Below, piece by piece: positions 1 to 10,081 of a DNA stretch of 64,000 nt. This DNA is from Ophiosphaerella korrae (lineage: Eukaryota; Ascomycota; Dothideomycetes; Pleosporales; Phaeosphaeriaceae). Each line of letters starts with the position of its first letter. The stretch's first letter is position 1. A program made the translations under genes and the position numbers. Below the pieces are notes generated by a model. That model did no database searches, had not been told where the DNA came from, and saw nothing but the letters and a program-made list of their open reading frames with translations. The stretch covers positions 124,001-188,000 of the forward strand of contig JALNQF010000023.1 of assembly GCA_028456385.1 (NCBI GenBank). The letters are read 5' to 3'.

Positions 1-977
1 TATGTCTCGTTCAGGTAGGCCAGGAATCAAATCCTATTGTCGGGAACATGGGCGTCGCTGTTGAAGGCACCGAAGGCGTAAGACCAGGACTGTGCAATGA
101 GGAAAGTGATCGCACCCATCCGTCGAGAAGAGATTTAGTGCCCAGCGTTACAATACCGGTAATGGAACCATATGGCCCGAAATCGAGATCCTTTGAGCTG
201 TACATGCGCGGCCCGAAGCTATTAACGTGGGCAGTTACAAGCCCAGTATCATGGATGTCGGTAACCACTCACGGGACCCTAGATCCAGAGGTTGACAGCC
301 ATGATGCAACTGTTGAAGTGGTGGTGGATTGGGACGCAGTACCGGAGGATTTTAACGACGAAGTTTTACTGACGCTGAGGAGTAATATTGGCGACTTTGA
401 GCATGTTCACGTTCCAGTAAAGAACTTTACTTTACCACCTACCTTCGTCGGACACGTGGAGGCAGACCGGGTCGTTTCTATTCCAGGTGCGCGCTTCGTG
501 AACGGGAGTGCACCTAGGCATTGGAGACATCCATATCTCGGTCGAGAAGCAAGTGGGGCAGTAAGTTTCCGCATGCAACTCGGCTCGGGTTGCAAGAGCT
601 GCGAGCTACTGTATCCTTTCTATACATTCACATCAGCTGTGAAAACATTCATACACATATACTTCACGCTGACATTGGATACAAATCCGGCATCACCATC
701 CTTCTATGGCATCTCACTTGATAGCAAAGACGTACAGATGCATAGGCTCTTGCAGGGGCCTAGGAAGCAGGGCAAACTCCCACCGACATGGTTGACGTCT
801 GTTATGGATTGTGTTTGGATTAAAAAACACGAGGTAGATCTCAATAAGATTGGAGCGCACACTTTAAGAATCATACTTCAAGACGAGAATATTGCGCTGG
901 AGAAGATTGTTATCGATTTGGGGGGAATGCGCGAAAGCTACCTCGGTCCGCCCGAGAGCTTCTACGCCAGGAATTAG
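1..977 (+). CDS. GH115 family alpha-glucuronidase, C-terminal part (5' end outside window)
   Basis: The frame is open from base 3, so the gene enters from the left; the first ATG, at 48, is internal. About 325 codons are seen, ending at TAG 975-977. The text matches the C-terminal half of glycoside hydrolase family 115 (xylan alpha-1,2-glucuronidases that remove (4-O-methyl)glucuronic acid side chains from hemicellulose). Family hallmarks are the asparagine/glutamate-rich stretch GLCNEESDRTHPSRRD near the left edge and the terminal block LEKIVIDLGG followed by SYLGPPES. The catalytic region lies upstream and cannot be checked. No intron or lesion is visible in this part. Secretion is usual in the family but the signal peptide is not in the window. 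Confidence 0.85.
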   Translation, partial: CLVQVGQESNPIVGNMGVAVEGTEGVRPGLCNEESDRTHPSRRDLVPSVTIPVMEPYGPKSRSFELYMRGPKLLTWAVTSPVSWMSVTTHGTLDPEVDSHDATVEVVVDWDAVPEDFNDEVLLTLRSNIGDFEHVHVPVKNFTLPPTFVGHVEADRVVSIPGARFVNGSAPRHWRHPYLGREASGAVSFRMQLGSGCKSCELLYPFYTFTSAVKTFIHIYFTLTLDTNPASPSFYGISLDSKDVQMHRLLQGPRKQGKLPPTWLTSVMDCVWIKKHEVDLNKIGAHTLRIILQDENIALEKIVIDLGGMRESYLGPPESFYARN

Positions 978-1680
978 GTTGATATTAGACGGTAGTTGGT
1001 GCACACAAAGCATCGGTCGCTTAGAGTGAGGTGCAGGGCCCTGATTGTGGAACATGAGAACCTCTGTCCTTCACGAAAATCAATGTTTAGGGGCTTTGAT
1101 AACATTTACTCTATATTACACCTATTTAAACAATGCCCGCTAAGCCAGAAAGGTCAACATAAGTAAGACAATGGCAGTAGGTCAAATGCTAGGTTGGCTC
1201 AATAAGCCTAGAACAGAGCCCGGAGTTGCATCTAGGCGCGCAGCAATAACTAAAGCGGTGTGTAATCGTTCGCGAGGCAGGCCGCCTTGGTGAGTGCCTA
1301 ACTACCCTAACCCACCCAGGTAATGTAGAGGTTCCTTAATTTAACCGAAGGCACCCCTAGACCCATTGTGTGCAGATGCCTATTTCCCATCAGGCACCGC
1401 AGTTTCTGGTGCGGATGTGCCCATCAGGCTTACCACGGGTTGACCCACGACAAATATAGTTTTCATCATATATGTTAGAATTGGACTGCACAAAAATTCA
1501 TGTCCCCGTTCTAGCCTCTTCCTCCTGGCCGTCGCATTCCTACCAAAAAGTTCGGGATTTTAGGACATGGGCTTGTTTCTATCATTCCCGGCAGTCGAAG
1601 CTGCGCCCAAACGGTAACCGCTTTGTTTTCCAGAAGAGAATTATCCTGAGGAAGTAAGCCGAGCTCCACAGGATTCGGCA
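978..1680. other. Intergenic, no gene recognised
   Basis: The 3' flank of the GH115 gene. It has only a short open frame (1472-1657, 61 codons) without recognisable features. No repeat or RNA gene seen. Confidence 0.5.
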
Positions 1681-2265
1681 GAATGGCCTAGTTACTTTCT
1701 TGAACAATTATGTTACTTCTCTCACAAAGATGGCAAGAGCATACTGATTGTTGAGCCTCCTGACGATTATCCTAACTCACGGGCAAGGTTGGGCTGGGCT
1801 CTTAAGCGCCTTACAGGAGCCTACAAGCTTTTGGCTGACGGTCACCCCCGGATTGTCAGGTATATTCAACCCTGGTGATCATTTCGTTTGAGCACTTACC
1901 TTGGCAGCTATCTTGGCCTCCTCAAAAGTGGTAATGGCGTGGTTGTTGAAAGACTCGCACCAGGTCCCATCATGTTGGGTTCACTTCTAGTCATAACGGT
2001 ACCTATACCGAAGCATGGATCTAGAGTAGACAGACTGATGCTATATTTTTATTATCGCTGGTCTTTGCAGATTCTTTCAGCTTACAAATACGCTCACTCA
2101 CGATCCGTATTCACTAGGAATCTCTGTTGGAAGTTTGTGTGGCTGAGGCATGATTTCTCTCTTGCGGTTACTGGCTTCGTATGTGCCTCAGCGCCAGAGA
2201 TCGAAAGAGAATACTTTAGGGATGCGGCGATGGAGGACAGGGAGATAATCAAGACGGATGCATAA
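1681..2265 (+). pseudogene. Kinase-like (pseudokinase family) gene relic
   Basis: One frame reads through kinase-like sequence, interrupted by TGA at 1876-1878. Before the stop it reads HPRIVRYI, a kinase strand. After it come an LLKSGNGVVVERLAPGPI-like hinge, an AYKYAHSRSVFTRNL segment where a catalytic loop should be, and DFSLAVTGF followed by ASAPEIE where DFG and APE motifs should be. The catalytic-loop HRD and the DFG glycine are absent, so even the ancestor was probably a pseudokinase of a type seen in fungi. The start is missing and sequence similarity fades after 2265. Called a relic because of the internal stop and lack of a start; a very short intron at the stop is less likely. Confidence 0.55.
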
Positions 2266-2358
2266 AAGAAGATCTGTTAGTAAAGACTATGGTTTGAAAT
2301 GTTTGTATTAGCAGGTATATCCATTAGGCACTAATAGGCCGTTTTCGCCAAATATCTC

Positions 2359-2673
2359 ATGACTAATGCCTTTGCAAATTCTTCGTCCCCACACCAAGAA
2401 GATATCAAAGGTCTTCGGGATGTGAGATTAGATACAATATTAGTCGATACCTTGAATTGTCGTTATAATACTGCTGGCGAAGTCGTAGAGGATGTGAAAC
2501 TTGCTGCGTCAAAGGTAGGCATCACAGTTATTGGTGATCATGAAGAGAGTGTTGGCGAAAACTGGAAGGATGTCTTTGAAGTTCACGACAAGAAGTTGTA
2601 TTTCCGACAGGAGCACAAATTCTTCAAATGCAGCGATGCTAAGATGCATCACCAATTGTGTCCGACGACCTAG
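2359..2673 (+). CDS. Hypothetical ORF, 104 aa, possibly a gene fragment
   Basis: ATG at 2359 opens a 104-codon frame with mixed, protein-like composition (an acidic-basic helix-like middle, no membrane segment, no signal peptide). I do not recognise a family. It lies just downstream of the kinase-like relic and upstream of another unknown ORF in a different frame (3093-3458), so both may be pieces of one decayed gene. Confidence 0.25.
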   Translation: MTNAFANSSSPHQEDIKGLRDVRLDTILVDTLNCRYNTAGEVVEDVKLAASKVGITVIGDHEESVGENWKDVFEVHDKKLYFRQEHKFFKCSDAKMHHQLCPTT

Positions 2674-3092
2674 TAGAAGGTGAATGGCTACGCCGTTTGC
2701 GTTTTTAAGACTCCAGTGATCCCAATCTCCATCTTCAATCTGAAATCGTTATCCTCGAACTTTGACGCCGCATCTTTGAAGCGTATTCCAGGACAGCAGT
2801 CACTAATGACAAAGACAGACTTATCGCCTCCTCTAGAATGGCCCGTTGGATGTCTAGAAAAGTAAGCTAAGCAGACAAATTCGCCCAGTTGCGATACGTG
2901 AGGTCAATTTCTGCAGGTAGAACCTCTTTTGTAAGAGCTATGCAATACGGAGCTGGGATTTGGACATAGAAATTGCAAGACGGCTGTTGTGGTACGTTGA
3001 GTCAAGGTTCCAAGCCTTTCATGACAGCTTTCACTATCTTACTACTGCACCTTTAGGTTATCACGCGCCTTCCTTCCCATGGGCCCCTATCA

Positions 3093-3458
3093 ATGCCGAC
3101 CAAGGGAACAACCTTCGACATGTTGAAGCGACGGACCGGGATAATCCTCATTATCGTTAACGATACTTTTGTAACACCAAAGCTTGGGTCTGAAGAGTTT
3201 GGCCTGCTTGAAGGCGCTGAACCAGTACTCCTAGTTAAGCTACGGAAAGCCAAAGACTGTTTCGTATGGCGCCTGGTGGAGTGCAGTGACGTCTTTGAGG
3301 AAGATCATACCATTGGGTTCCTTGACTGCCCAGAGAGAGATTTCTCAACCATCATCGATCCTGATGCGGATGTTTATGTTATACCTGCTGCCAGAGGTGA
3401 TCGTACTGCTTCGGAGGCGTTAAAGTACCCTGCCTACTTGATTTTTAACTCGAAATGA
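3093..3458 (+). CDS. Hypothetical ORF, 121 aa, possibly the 3' end of a decayed gene
   Basis: The 121-codon frame starts at 3093 and ends at 3456-3458. Its composition is typical of a folded protein, with alternating hydrophobic strands (for example GIILIIVNDTF and PVLLVKLRKA) and acidic loops. No domain is recognised. The frame differs from the neighbour at 2359-2673 and no clean splice joins them, so this may be a broken gene or chance. Confidence 0.3.
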   Translation: MPTKGTTFDMLKRRTGIILIIVNDTFVTPKLGSEEFGLLEGAEPVLLVKLRKAKDCFVWRLVECSDVFEEDHTIGFLDCPERDFSTIIDPDADVYVIPAARGDRTASEALKYPAYLIFNSK

Positions 3459-3761
3459 AAGCCGTAAAGAAGAACCAGCATTCCGACTTATTGGTGTCAA
3501 GTAATTAAGCCCATACGGAGGTCATAAGGCTCTCGAAGACCTTGAAATTCTCAAACCTTATAACAGTAACGGGGATATGCCGCATAGGGGAAATAGCTCA
3601 AAAATGGGTAAGCAGGGCTATGCTCCCGAGACTTGTGTGCATCGCATCTTTACAATTTGGAAACTTTGAAGAGGTGTATTTTCTGAGCAGAAGATTATAT
3701 CTACCTCTTCGTGATATCTCCCAAAATGTGTAGCCTTTTATCATCTCGTAAAAAAAAATCA

Positions 3762-5009
3762 TTATGACTTTCTTATTACTTCAATTATACTCTCGTTCTT
3801 CGATCCGAATACCCAAATCTTCTCAATTGCCAGCCCCTCGGTTGTGTTGATCAATGCTTCCCACTCACTTGCTGACCTTTCTATTCCTCCAACCACTGCC
3901 ATCATGGTAACATCGAGTGCTGCAACCCATGGCTCACAGTTCCGGTCAGGCAGAACAATCTCATTGATTAGCAAAGTCGAGTACCCTACTTTCATCGCGT
4001 CCCGTGCGTGGGCGAGGATGCGGATACAATCTCCGTCTGACCAGTCATGTAAAATATGCTTCAAAATATATCCCCGGGCCCCAACAACTTTCTGCGGAGT
4101 GAAAAAATCGTGGGCCTGGACCTCCATGGTATCTTTGTACTCGGCTTGGACATGTGCAAGCACACCGGGAAGGTCCTGAAGTATCAACTTGCCTTGCAAA
4201 TGCAACTCTTTTTTGATACCTGAAAAAGAGATTAAGTCGTGTCCAGTTCCGCCACCTATGTCAACGAGCAGTACGTCGGTATCAGACGAGACTTTCAACT
4301 TCTTTCCGACTGGGTAAACATCGAACCACTGCGTTTTGCCAGCTCTTACTACGCTCATAAAAGAGGAGAATTGTATCGCTACCTCCCCACCTTGCCCCAC
4401 TCGCTTAAGAAAGGGTATGCCATGGACATACTCGTAGTTGTCTTCTTGAGCGCCATCTAGGCAGTATTTGTGCTTTGCCAGATAACTTGGCATTCCTGCC
4501 ATGGTAATCGAATAATCGCGCAGCGCATGTCGAAGCCCACTGGCCCACTCTGGAGTGTCGAAGAGTTTGCTAAAGGGTGTAGGAGCGTACCTATCAGTCC
4601 CCGATTCACGAACAACCGCTTGGGTTGTCAGGACCCGCATCAGCCGCTTAATAAGCCTGACATCGGACCCAATGTGTTCGGCGATTTGATCAGCAGTAAT
4701 GCCCGCGTCTGATTTGTTGGCATGTTCGGCGTTGATATGACGTAGCCAACCAGCGTCTAGTGCCACTTGCATGACAGCAGGCAGGGCTGGCTGAAGAAAC
4801 AAGTCCCAGGCGCGTTCAACAGGCGTCTGTAGTGTGCGTGTAAGTTGTTTCGAGGCCTCGATCGTTTTAGCGCGGAAAAAGGCATCTACTTCAATATCTT
4901 TCTGTAGTTCGGACGCGGTAATTTGTACAGTAGCAAGAAGTCTGAGTAGATGCTGTCGTTTAGCTTCCATGATTGATGAATAATCGTTGCGGGGAAAGTA
5001 GATATCCAA
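3762..5009 (-). CDS. SAM-dependent O-methyltransferase (plant/fungal type, family 2)
   Basis: An unbroken 415-codon frame. The N-terminal half (about residues 60-190) is the helical dimerisation/winged-helix part of plant-type O-methyltransferases. The C-terminal half is the Rossmann methyltransferase: motif I DIGGGTGHD at about 250-258, LQDLPGV at about 277-283, then HILHDWSD, in which His321 is the expected catalytic base, and LLINEIVLPD near 346-355. Length fits the family. Such enzymes methylate hydroxyls of phenolic or polyketide metabolites. Translation could also start at Met14 (MEAKRQ). It is divergent from the flavin monooxygenase at 5672, which suggests a shared pathway; no polyketide or peptide synthase lies in the window. 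No intron is needed. Confidence 0.9.
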   Translation of the reverse strand: MDIYFPRNDYSSIMEAKRQHLLRLLATVQITASELQKDIEVDAFFRAKTIEASKQLTRTLQTPVERAWDLFLQPALPAVMQVALDAGWLRHINAEHANKSDAGITADQIAEHIGSDVRLIKRLMRVLTTQAVVRESGTDRYAPTPFSKLFDTPEWASGLRHALRDYSITMAGMPSYLAKHKYCLDGAQEDNYEYVHGIPFLKRVGQGGEVAIQFSSFMSVVRAGKTQWFDVYPVGKKLKVSSDTDVLLVDIGGGTGHDLISFSGIKKELHLQGKLILQDLPGVLAHVQAEYKDTMEVQAHDFFTPQKVVGARGYILKHILHDWSDGDCIRILAHARDAMKVGYSTLLINEIVLPDRNCEPWVAALDVTMMAVVGGIERSASEWEALINTTEGLAIEKIWVFGSKNESIIEVIRKS

Positions 5010-5671
5010 GATTATGAGATTGTGTACGAGAGGATCTGTAGTATTTCAAGTAAGAACCTAGTTAGAAGCTTGAGGTGGCGTGCCAGTGAGACCCAGAAAA
5101 ACGCGAATTACTCACCTCGGGCTTTCTTGCCAAACTTAGATGTTTTGAATTGTCTTCATGAGAATTAAAAAGTTTTCATTATCTACAATATAGTTTACTG
5201 ATATCTGAAACTTGTGGAGAGTTTCCAGATAAAGCTTTAGTGCAGCCCTGTGCTGACATGCATGATATTACCATTGCCTTCATAAGCGTCACCTAACCAG
5301 ACACCATTTACTGCTTATAGTAATAATTTCTAGTATTTAGGTAGTATGAAGCGAGTATATACTGATCAACCACTAATATACTATACTGGTTAGTCTAATA
5401 AATATATACCTCCAATTACACTGATGGCCATAGATCGTAGGTAAGAGTGGCGTCGGCTAGATCCTGGCCGTGCTCGTATTCGCGTATAGGATCTCCAAAT
5501 GGTAACTTTCTCTTTCGAGAAGTTGATAGGCTTGGCAACCGGGTATAATAACTAGAATGCTTTCTAAGATTTACTTTCTAATTACCTGGTGTTATTTGTA
5601 TTTCTTGAGTATATCTACTTAACTCTTGGTTCCAGTGCCTTACTCTTGCAATTGAACGGAAGAACTCGAGA
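5010..5671. promoter_or_regulatory. Shared divergent promoter of the O-methyltransferase and monooxygenase genes
   Basis: The 662-bp gap lies between two divergently transcribed, intact genes and holds no ORF. It is AT-rich around 5150-5420. Co-regulation is inferred from the head-to-head layout only; I could not assign a specific binding site. Confidence 0.5.
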
Positions 5672-7552
5672 ATGGCTCCGAAAACGTCACCTGCTAGGAA
5701 ACGTGTGGTTATCATCGGCGCTGGCCCGTGTGGATTACCAGCTCTCAAGGAGATGATAGCTGGTGGTCACGATGCCACGATATTCGAACGTTCGTCTTCC
5801 CTCGGGGGTGTCTTTTCAAGCAAGGCTATGTACCACGACCTTCATCTTACTTTGTCGAATTGGGCCATGGCGTTCTCTGATTTTCCCAATAAGGACCCCC
5901 AGTGCTACCCCTCAGGGCAGGAATACCTGCAATACCTGAAAGATTATGCCGCTCACTTTGACCTGGATCAACATATCAAGTACGACACGGAAGTTGTTAG
6001 TGCATCGCTGAACAAGAACGACAACTGGGTTTTGGAAATCAAAGAAGGTGCGGAAAGACGTGTGGAATACGCAGATGCCCTTATTGTGGCCACCGGTGCT
6101 CACCAATTTCCAAAAAAGCTGCCGTCCCAGCTGTCAGCATATACAGGCAGAGTTGTGCACTCGTCTGACTATAGCGAGGCATTTCGACAAGAAGTAAAAA
6201 ATAAGCAACTACGCGTCTTGCTCGTTGGAGGTGGTGAAAGTGCCGCAGACATCTCTGCTGACCTAGGTGACCTAACCCCAAACACCACTGTCTGGCTTCG
6301 ACGACCAAACTGCTTCGGTCCACGGTACCTCAACGCGGAAGCAGAAATGCCGCAAGTAGAAGTTAGCAAGCAGAAAAGGTTGCCAGTCAACAGCTTTTTA
6401 GAATCTGCCACGACGAATCGAATCAGTGCCGCACAGAATGTTTTTTTCTATGGATTCTGGAGAAGACTATTATGGAAACTACCAATCTTGAATCGGCAAT
6501 TATCAAGTGCTTGTCTTGATAGTACAGCGTCGGCGTGGCTGATGAATGATCAGGCTACGTATGTTACTAAGAGCCAGCGCATGTGCGAAGCATGGGGCGA
6601 AGGCAAAATCGACGTATTGGTCACGCCAACAGTATCGGTCCAAGGAGAGACGGTTGAGTTTCGGAACCCTGATAGTCGCTCACAGAAGCGAGAGTTCGAC
6701 GTTGTCGTTTTATGCACCGGTTATACCACTGCGTACCCTTGGCTGAAGCTTGATGATTTCAATGCAAACCCACGGTCATGGTATTTGCATTGCTTTCCAG
6801 AGCGCCTCGGCCACTGTCTATTCTTCTCTGGATATGCTCGTCCACATCAAGGCGGTATCCCACCAATGGCAGAGATGCAATCGAGATACATCAGCCTCAT
6901 CCTCAGCGGAGATCGGAAGCTTCCCAAGGATTATTCAGAGCGCGCTCACCGTGATAGAATTACTGAGCGCGAGTATTACTCAATAAGCCCAGAGCTTGAA
7001 AGCTTGGTAGATTGGAACGCCTTTCTAGAAAGTATTGCTAGACGCATAGGTTGCGAGTCACGTCTGCCTGCTCCATGTGTTGTTGCGTTTAACACGCATT
7101 TCTTTGCAGTCGTGGCACTGATTCTTCGCTCTTTTGTACCTGGAATAAGCCCCATGAGCTTTAAGTCTGCGATTTTGCTATGGCTTGGCACCCTGATATC
7201 TTTCTTTGTCTTGTACGACGGCCTGATGATCAAGTGGTGGTTTTACCCGCATTGGCCCATTTGGTATCGGCAACGTGGACCCGACGCCAACCCAAAGTTA
7301 GTGAGCACGGTCTTGAACCGGACGAGCATTTGGCGAGACACAAGTATTACCAAAGGTTTTTTACTATTAGTATTCTGGTCGTGGTGGACGTATTATGCAC
7401 AACGGCTTATCTCAATTCTCTTTATTGTTCCCCATGTTCTGGGAAAGTTGCTGGGAATAAGATTTGCAAAGGCTTGGGGTGGATTCCTTGTGCCCAAGAT
7501 ATATGTATTACACGATACTCAGTGGCGGTTCTCTGACCTTTTTCTTCCTTGA
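5672..7552 (+). CDS. Flavin-containing monooxygenase with C-terminal membrane segments
   Basis: A single 626-codon frame. It has an N-terminal FAD-binding motif GAGPCG (residues 16-21), an FMO-type signature with Tyr in place of Phe (YTGRVVHSSDY, about 157-167), and a second nucleotide-binding motif GGGESA (about 186-191) for NADPH. The GATG-like element VATGAH is near 139-144. This order is that of class B flavin monooxygenases, which insert one oxygen atom into a nucleophile (N- or S-oxidation, or Baeyer-Villiger type). Unlike the compact FMO core, residues from about 470 to 620 form several hydrophobic segments, suggesting membrane anchoring. ATG at 5672 has a good context and precedes the FAD motif at the usual distance. 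Probable partner of the divergent methyltransferase. Confidence 0.88.
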   Translation: MAPKTSPARKRVVIIGAGPCGLPALKEMIAGGHDATIFERSSSLGGVFSSKAMYHDLHLTLSNWAMAFSDFPNKDPQCYPSGQEYLQYLKDYAAHFDLDQHIKYDTEVVSASLNKNDNWVLEIKEGAERRVEYADALIVATGAHQFPKKLPSQLSAYTGRVVHSSDYSEAFRQEVKNKQLRVLLVGGGESAADISADLGDLTPNTTVWLRRPNCFGPRYLNAEAEMPQVEVSKQKRLPVNSFLESATTNRISAAQNVFFYGFWRRLLWKLPILNRQLSSACLDSTASAWLMNDQATYVTKSQRMCEAWGEGKIDVLVTPTVSVQGETVEFRNPDSRSQKREFDVVVLCTGYTTAYPWLKLDDFNANPRSWYLHCFPERLGHCLFFSGYARPHQGGIPPMAEMQSRYISLILSGDRKLPKDYSERAHRDRITEREYYSISPELESLVDWNAFLESIARRIGCESRLPAPCVVAFNTHFFAVVALILRSFVPGISPMSFKSAILLWLGTLISFFVLYDGLMIKWWFYPHWPIWYRQRGPDANPKLVSTVLNRTSIWRDTSITKGFLLLVFWSWWTYYAQRLISILFIVPHVLGKLLGIRFAKAWGGFLVPKIYVLHDTQWRFSDLFLP

Positions 7553-8601
7553 GCACAGGTTGGACGTCGAATACGAAGTAGGAACTACACTGCTAAGACA
7601 AGTTTATCTCTGTCTATCATCCTTGTATTGCAATGAAAATCGCCCTTTTCTAATAACATCCCCCCCTACGCCCCGGAAAACCCAGTGCACAGGAAAAAAA
7701 ATTGGTGTTTGGACCTTTGATCTCTTAACTACACAGTCTACTAAGCTATTACTAAGAACAGTATATCCTTTAAGATATATCGTGTAACTAGAAAAATGCG
7801 TACCTATCTCATGCTATCGATCGTTTCTTACAGAGTACTTTAGAATCGCGATAGCTTTACACCCCCGTTAAAAATAACTACGTCTAGGCTGTTACAGCTT
7901 AGAGGTTCTACGCCGTAGCTAGGAATTTAAGAGGATACCTTAGAGCTTTAGAGATAGTAGTATATGGTAAGGGCGCTGTCTAAATTAATTTGTACATTCT
8001 GCTTCATTACTCCTGCTCCAGTTCAGAAGCCAACCATGAGACCTACTCGTCCGATGCCTAACACCGTGCTCAACAAAGGAAAGAAGGGAAAGTGATACAC
8101 TACCGTATAGGACAAACTACAGGGCTTGTCGAGGCCTCGCGTCCGCAGGACATTTCCGGTGTCGTGCGCTTCTTAATCGGCAGCACACTGGCCGAGGCGC
8201 GTTGATAAACAGCTTTTCGGTCTACGCTTCCGAGGCAGAAGAGGGCATCCTCAGCTGCCTCCGCTCCTCTGCCTCCTCTTCGTCTTGCACGTTTGGTTGC
8301 AACCGCCCAGCCCTCTTTGCGAATGGGACGCTAGAGCCCACAAGGTCTGTCCTAGTGCGGTTCGGCCCTCCTCCTTGCTAGCGTCTACAAGGTATTCACG
8401 CACATCTTGAGATGTGCAGATTCACCTTTTGCATCAACTTTTCAGCGCCGCAGTGGGCTGTGCAATGATTATGCAAGCCGACCCTTGCCCCCAGCTGAGC
8501 CTATTCATAAGCTCTTACAAAACCAAAGCAAGAAAAACACAACAACAGCGAGAACCCCAATATTTAGAATCAATGAAAAAAACTGCATGTAAACATTCAC
8601 T
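7553..8601. other. Intergenic, AT-rich then GC-rich
   Basis: The stretch from about 7790 to 7990 is rich in TA dinucleotides and stop codons in all frames, like other RIP-affected repeats here. The 8040-8400 part is more GC-rich. No gene or RNA recognised. Confidence 0.4.
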
Positions 8602-9475
8602 CTAGACTAATCGACCAACTAGTACCCAGACACATTGCCTAGTGTGTCCGAGGTGCTTTAGCAACACCATGGCCTCAGGACGCGACACGGCTGACCTCCA
8701 ATCTGCGAGCACGTTACACGCCTCAGCACGTATCTTCATGACACACTGCGATGCATTGAACGCACTAACAACCGGTCTGTGCCGGCAAATCTCGTGAAGA
8801 CCACTGCCCATGGCACGCTGACCACTATCCTAAAAGTACAGCAAACCCCAATCTCGGTATGCGATGCCATTAGAATCGTACAGACCGAAGCCAAACGTGC
8901 CGCAGAAAATATTGCACAGGCACCCAACAGCATCAAGAACGAGCTCATTGACACCATAGCGGCCGTGCAACAACCCGTCACAAAGGCGCGACAGAGCATC
9001 AACACAGGGGAGGAAGCAAGGATAGTCACCAAGGAGGTATTGGAAATAGGCAAGGTGTTCATAGATATAACTAGGGATATTAAAAACAAAAGGTTGCAAA
9101 GTTAGGCGATGGGAGCGACTAGTTATGCTGCCGTGGCGGCTCGGGGTCCATGCTAGCAGAAACACATAATGCACGGAGCCTCAGAGCGCCATTAACGCAG
9201 ACGCAAGTTGAGGTTATAGTGAACATTAGAGACCCGCTCACTATGCAAAGCCTACGTGCAATGAACCGATGCAATCTAAAAACCCATGTAGAGCAAGCCA
9301 TTCTGTAAAGCGGGAACGAAAACATAGCACATGTAAATATTGTCTCCTTGAACCAGCTGAAGGGTGGAGATATAAGTACAAAACCGCCAGCAGCAATGAA
9401 GTAGAAGCGTTAAACAGTTCGCGGACGATTGGACACCCCTTATTAAATATAAGGGGTAGTCCATATATACACCAG
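8602..9475 (+). mobile_element. Tad1-like LINE retrotransposon, ORF1 (gag-like) relic
   Basis: Pieces in different frames line up as one ORF1 of fungal LINEs. A short start MASGRDTADLQSAST at 8669 is followed after a frame change by 8779-9105, with an Ala/Gln-rich coiled-coil-like part, VTKEVLEIGKVFIDITRDIK and a stop. Past the stop the same frame family continues with ATSYAAVAARG and TQVEVIVNIRDPLTMQSLRA around 9115-9290. A last piece is NENIAHVNIVSLNQLKGG near 9317, then EVEALN in another frame. Several stops and frameshifts make it inactive. No reverse transcriptase follows, so it is truncated. EKA-type proteins of other fungi derive from this ORF; I name that only as a family resemblance. 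Confidence 0.65.
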
Positions 9476-10081
9476 CATGCTCACTGGACTGAGTGTGATG
9501 ACCCCGGAATCGAAGAATCGAAGCCAGCGCTTTATTCCAGCCGAAATTTTGGATTATGGGGCAAGGCTACGCTAACCTTATCGCCCCCGCGATACATATC
9601 AGTCCATCTCACCTTTGCTCGACAAGTGAGTTGGGCGTCGCCGGCAGAACGCCGTTGTCGCAAGCGCATATAAAAGTGGAAAAACTCAATATATTTTGGT
9701 AATTCAACTGTCGTATAATCAAACGAACGGCTCCGGATATAAGCAATACAGTATTTAGGGTTATAGAGACATGCTCCAGCTCGACCTCTGAGGGTCATGA
9801 AGATTTTTGCATCGTTAATTTCGCGAAGAATGAGCATTGGAGATGAGACGGCGGCTATCTAGGGCTGCATGCTGCCTTCTGTCACTCGAGATGTCTCCTC
9901 GCAATGCCATCGATTCCAGATAATCACGGCAAAGAGTCCGCGATTTTAACTTCCAAGAAGGATCAGCCATGCTAGTTTACGTGTCAAGATGCTCCCGCTT
10001 CAATACCCACACACTCGCTTACATTACTTGTCCTTCCAACTACTCTACATAATTGTATAGACTTCATGCACTACTAGCTGC
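9476..10081. other. Intergenic, no gene recognised
   Basis: No convincing coding frame. The minus-strand frame 9532-9837 has unbiased composition and no recognisable domain. Confidence 0.4.

Noticed and set aside
3762..7552. Complete secondary-metabolite cluster
   Set aside because: No polyketide, peptide or terpene synthase, transporter or cluster regulator adjoins the pair in this window.
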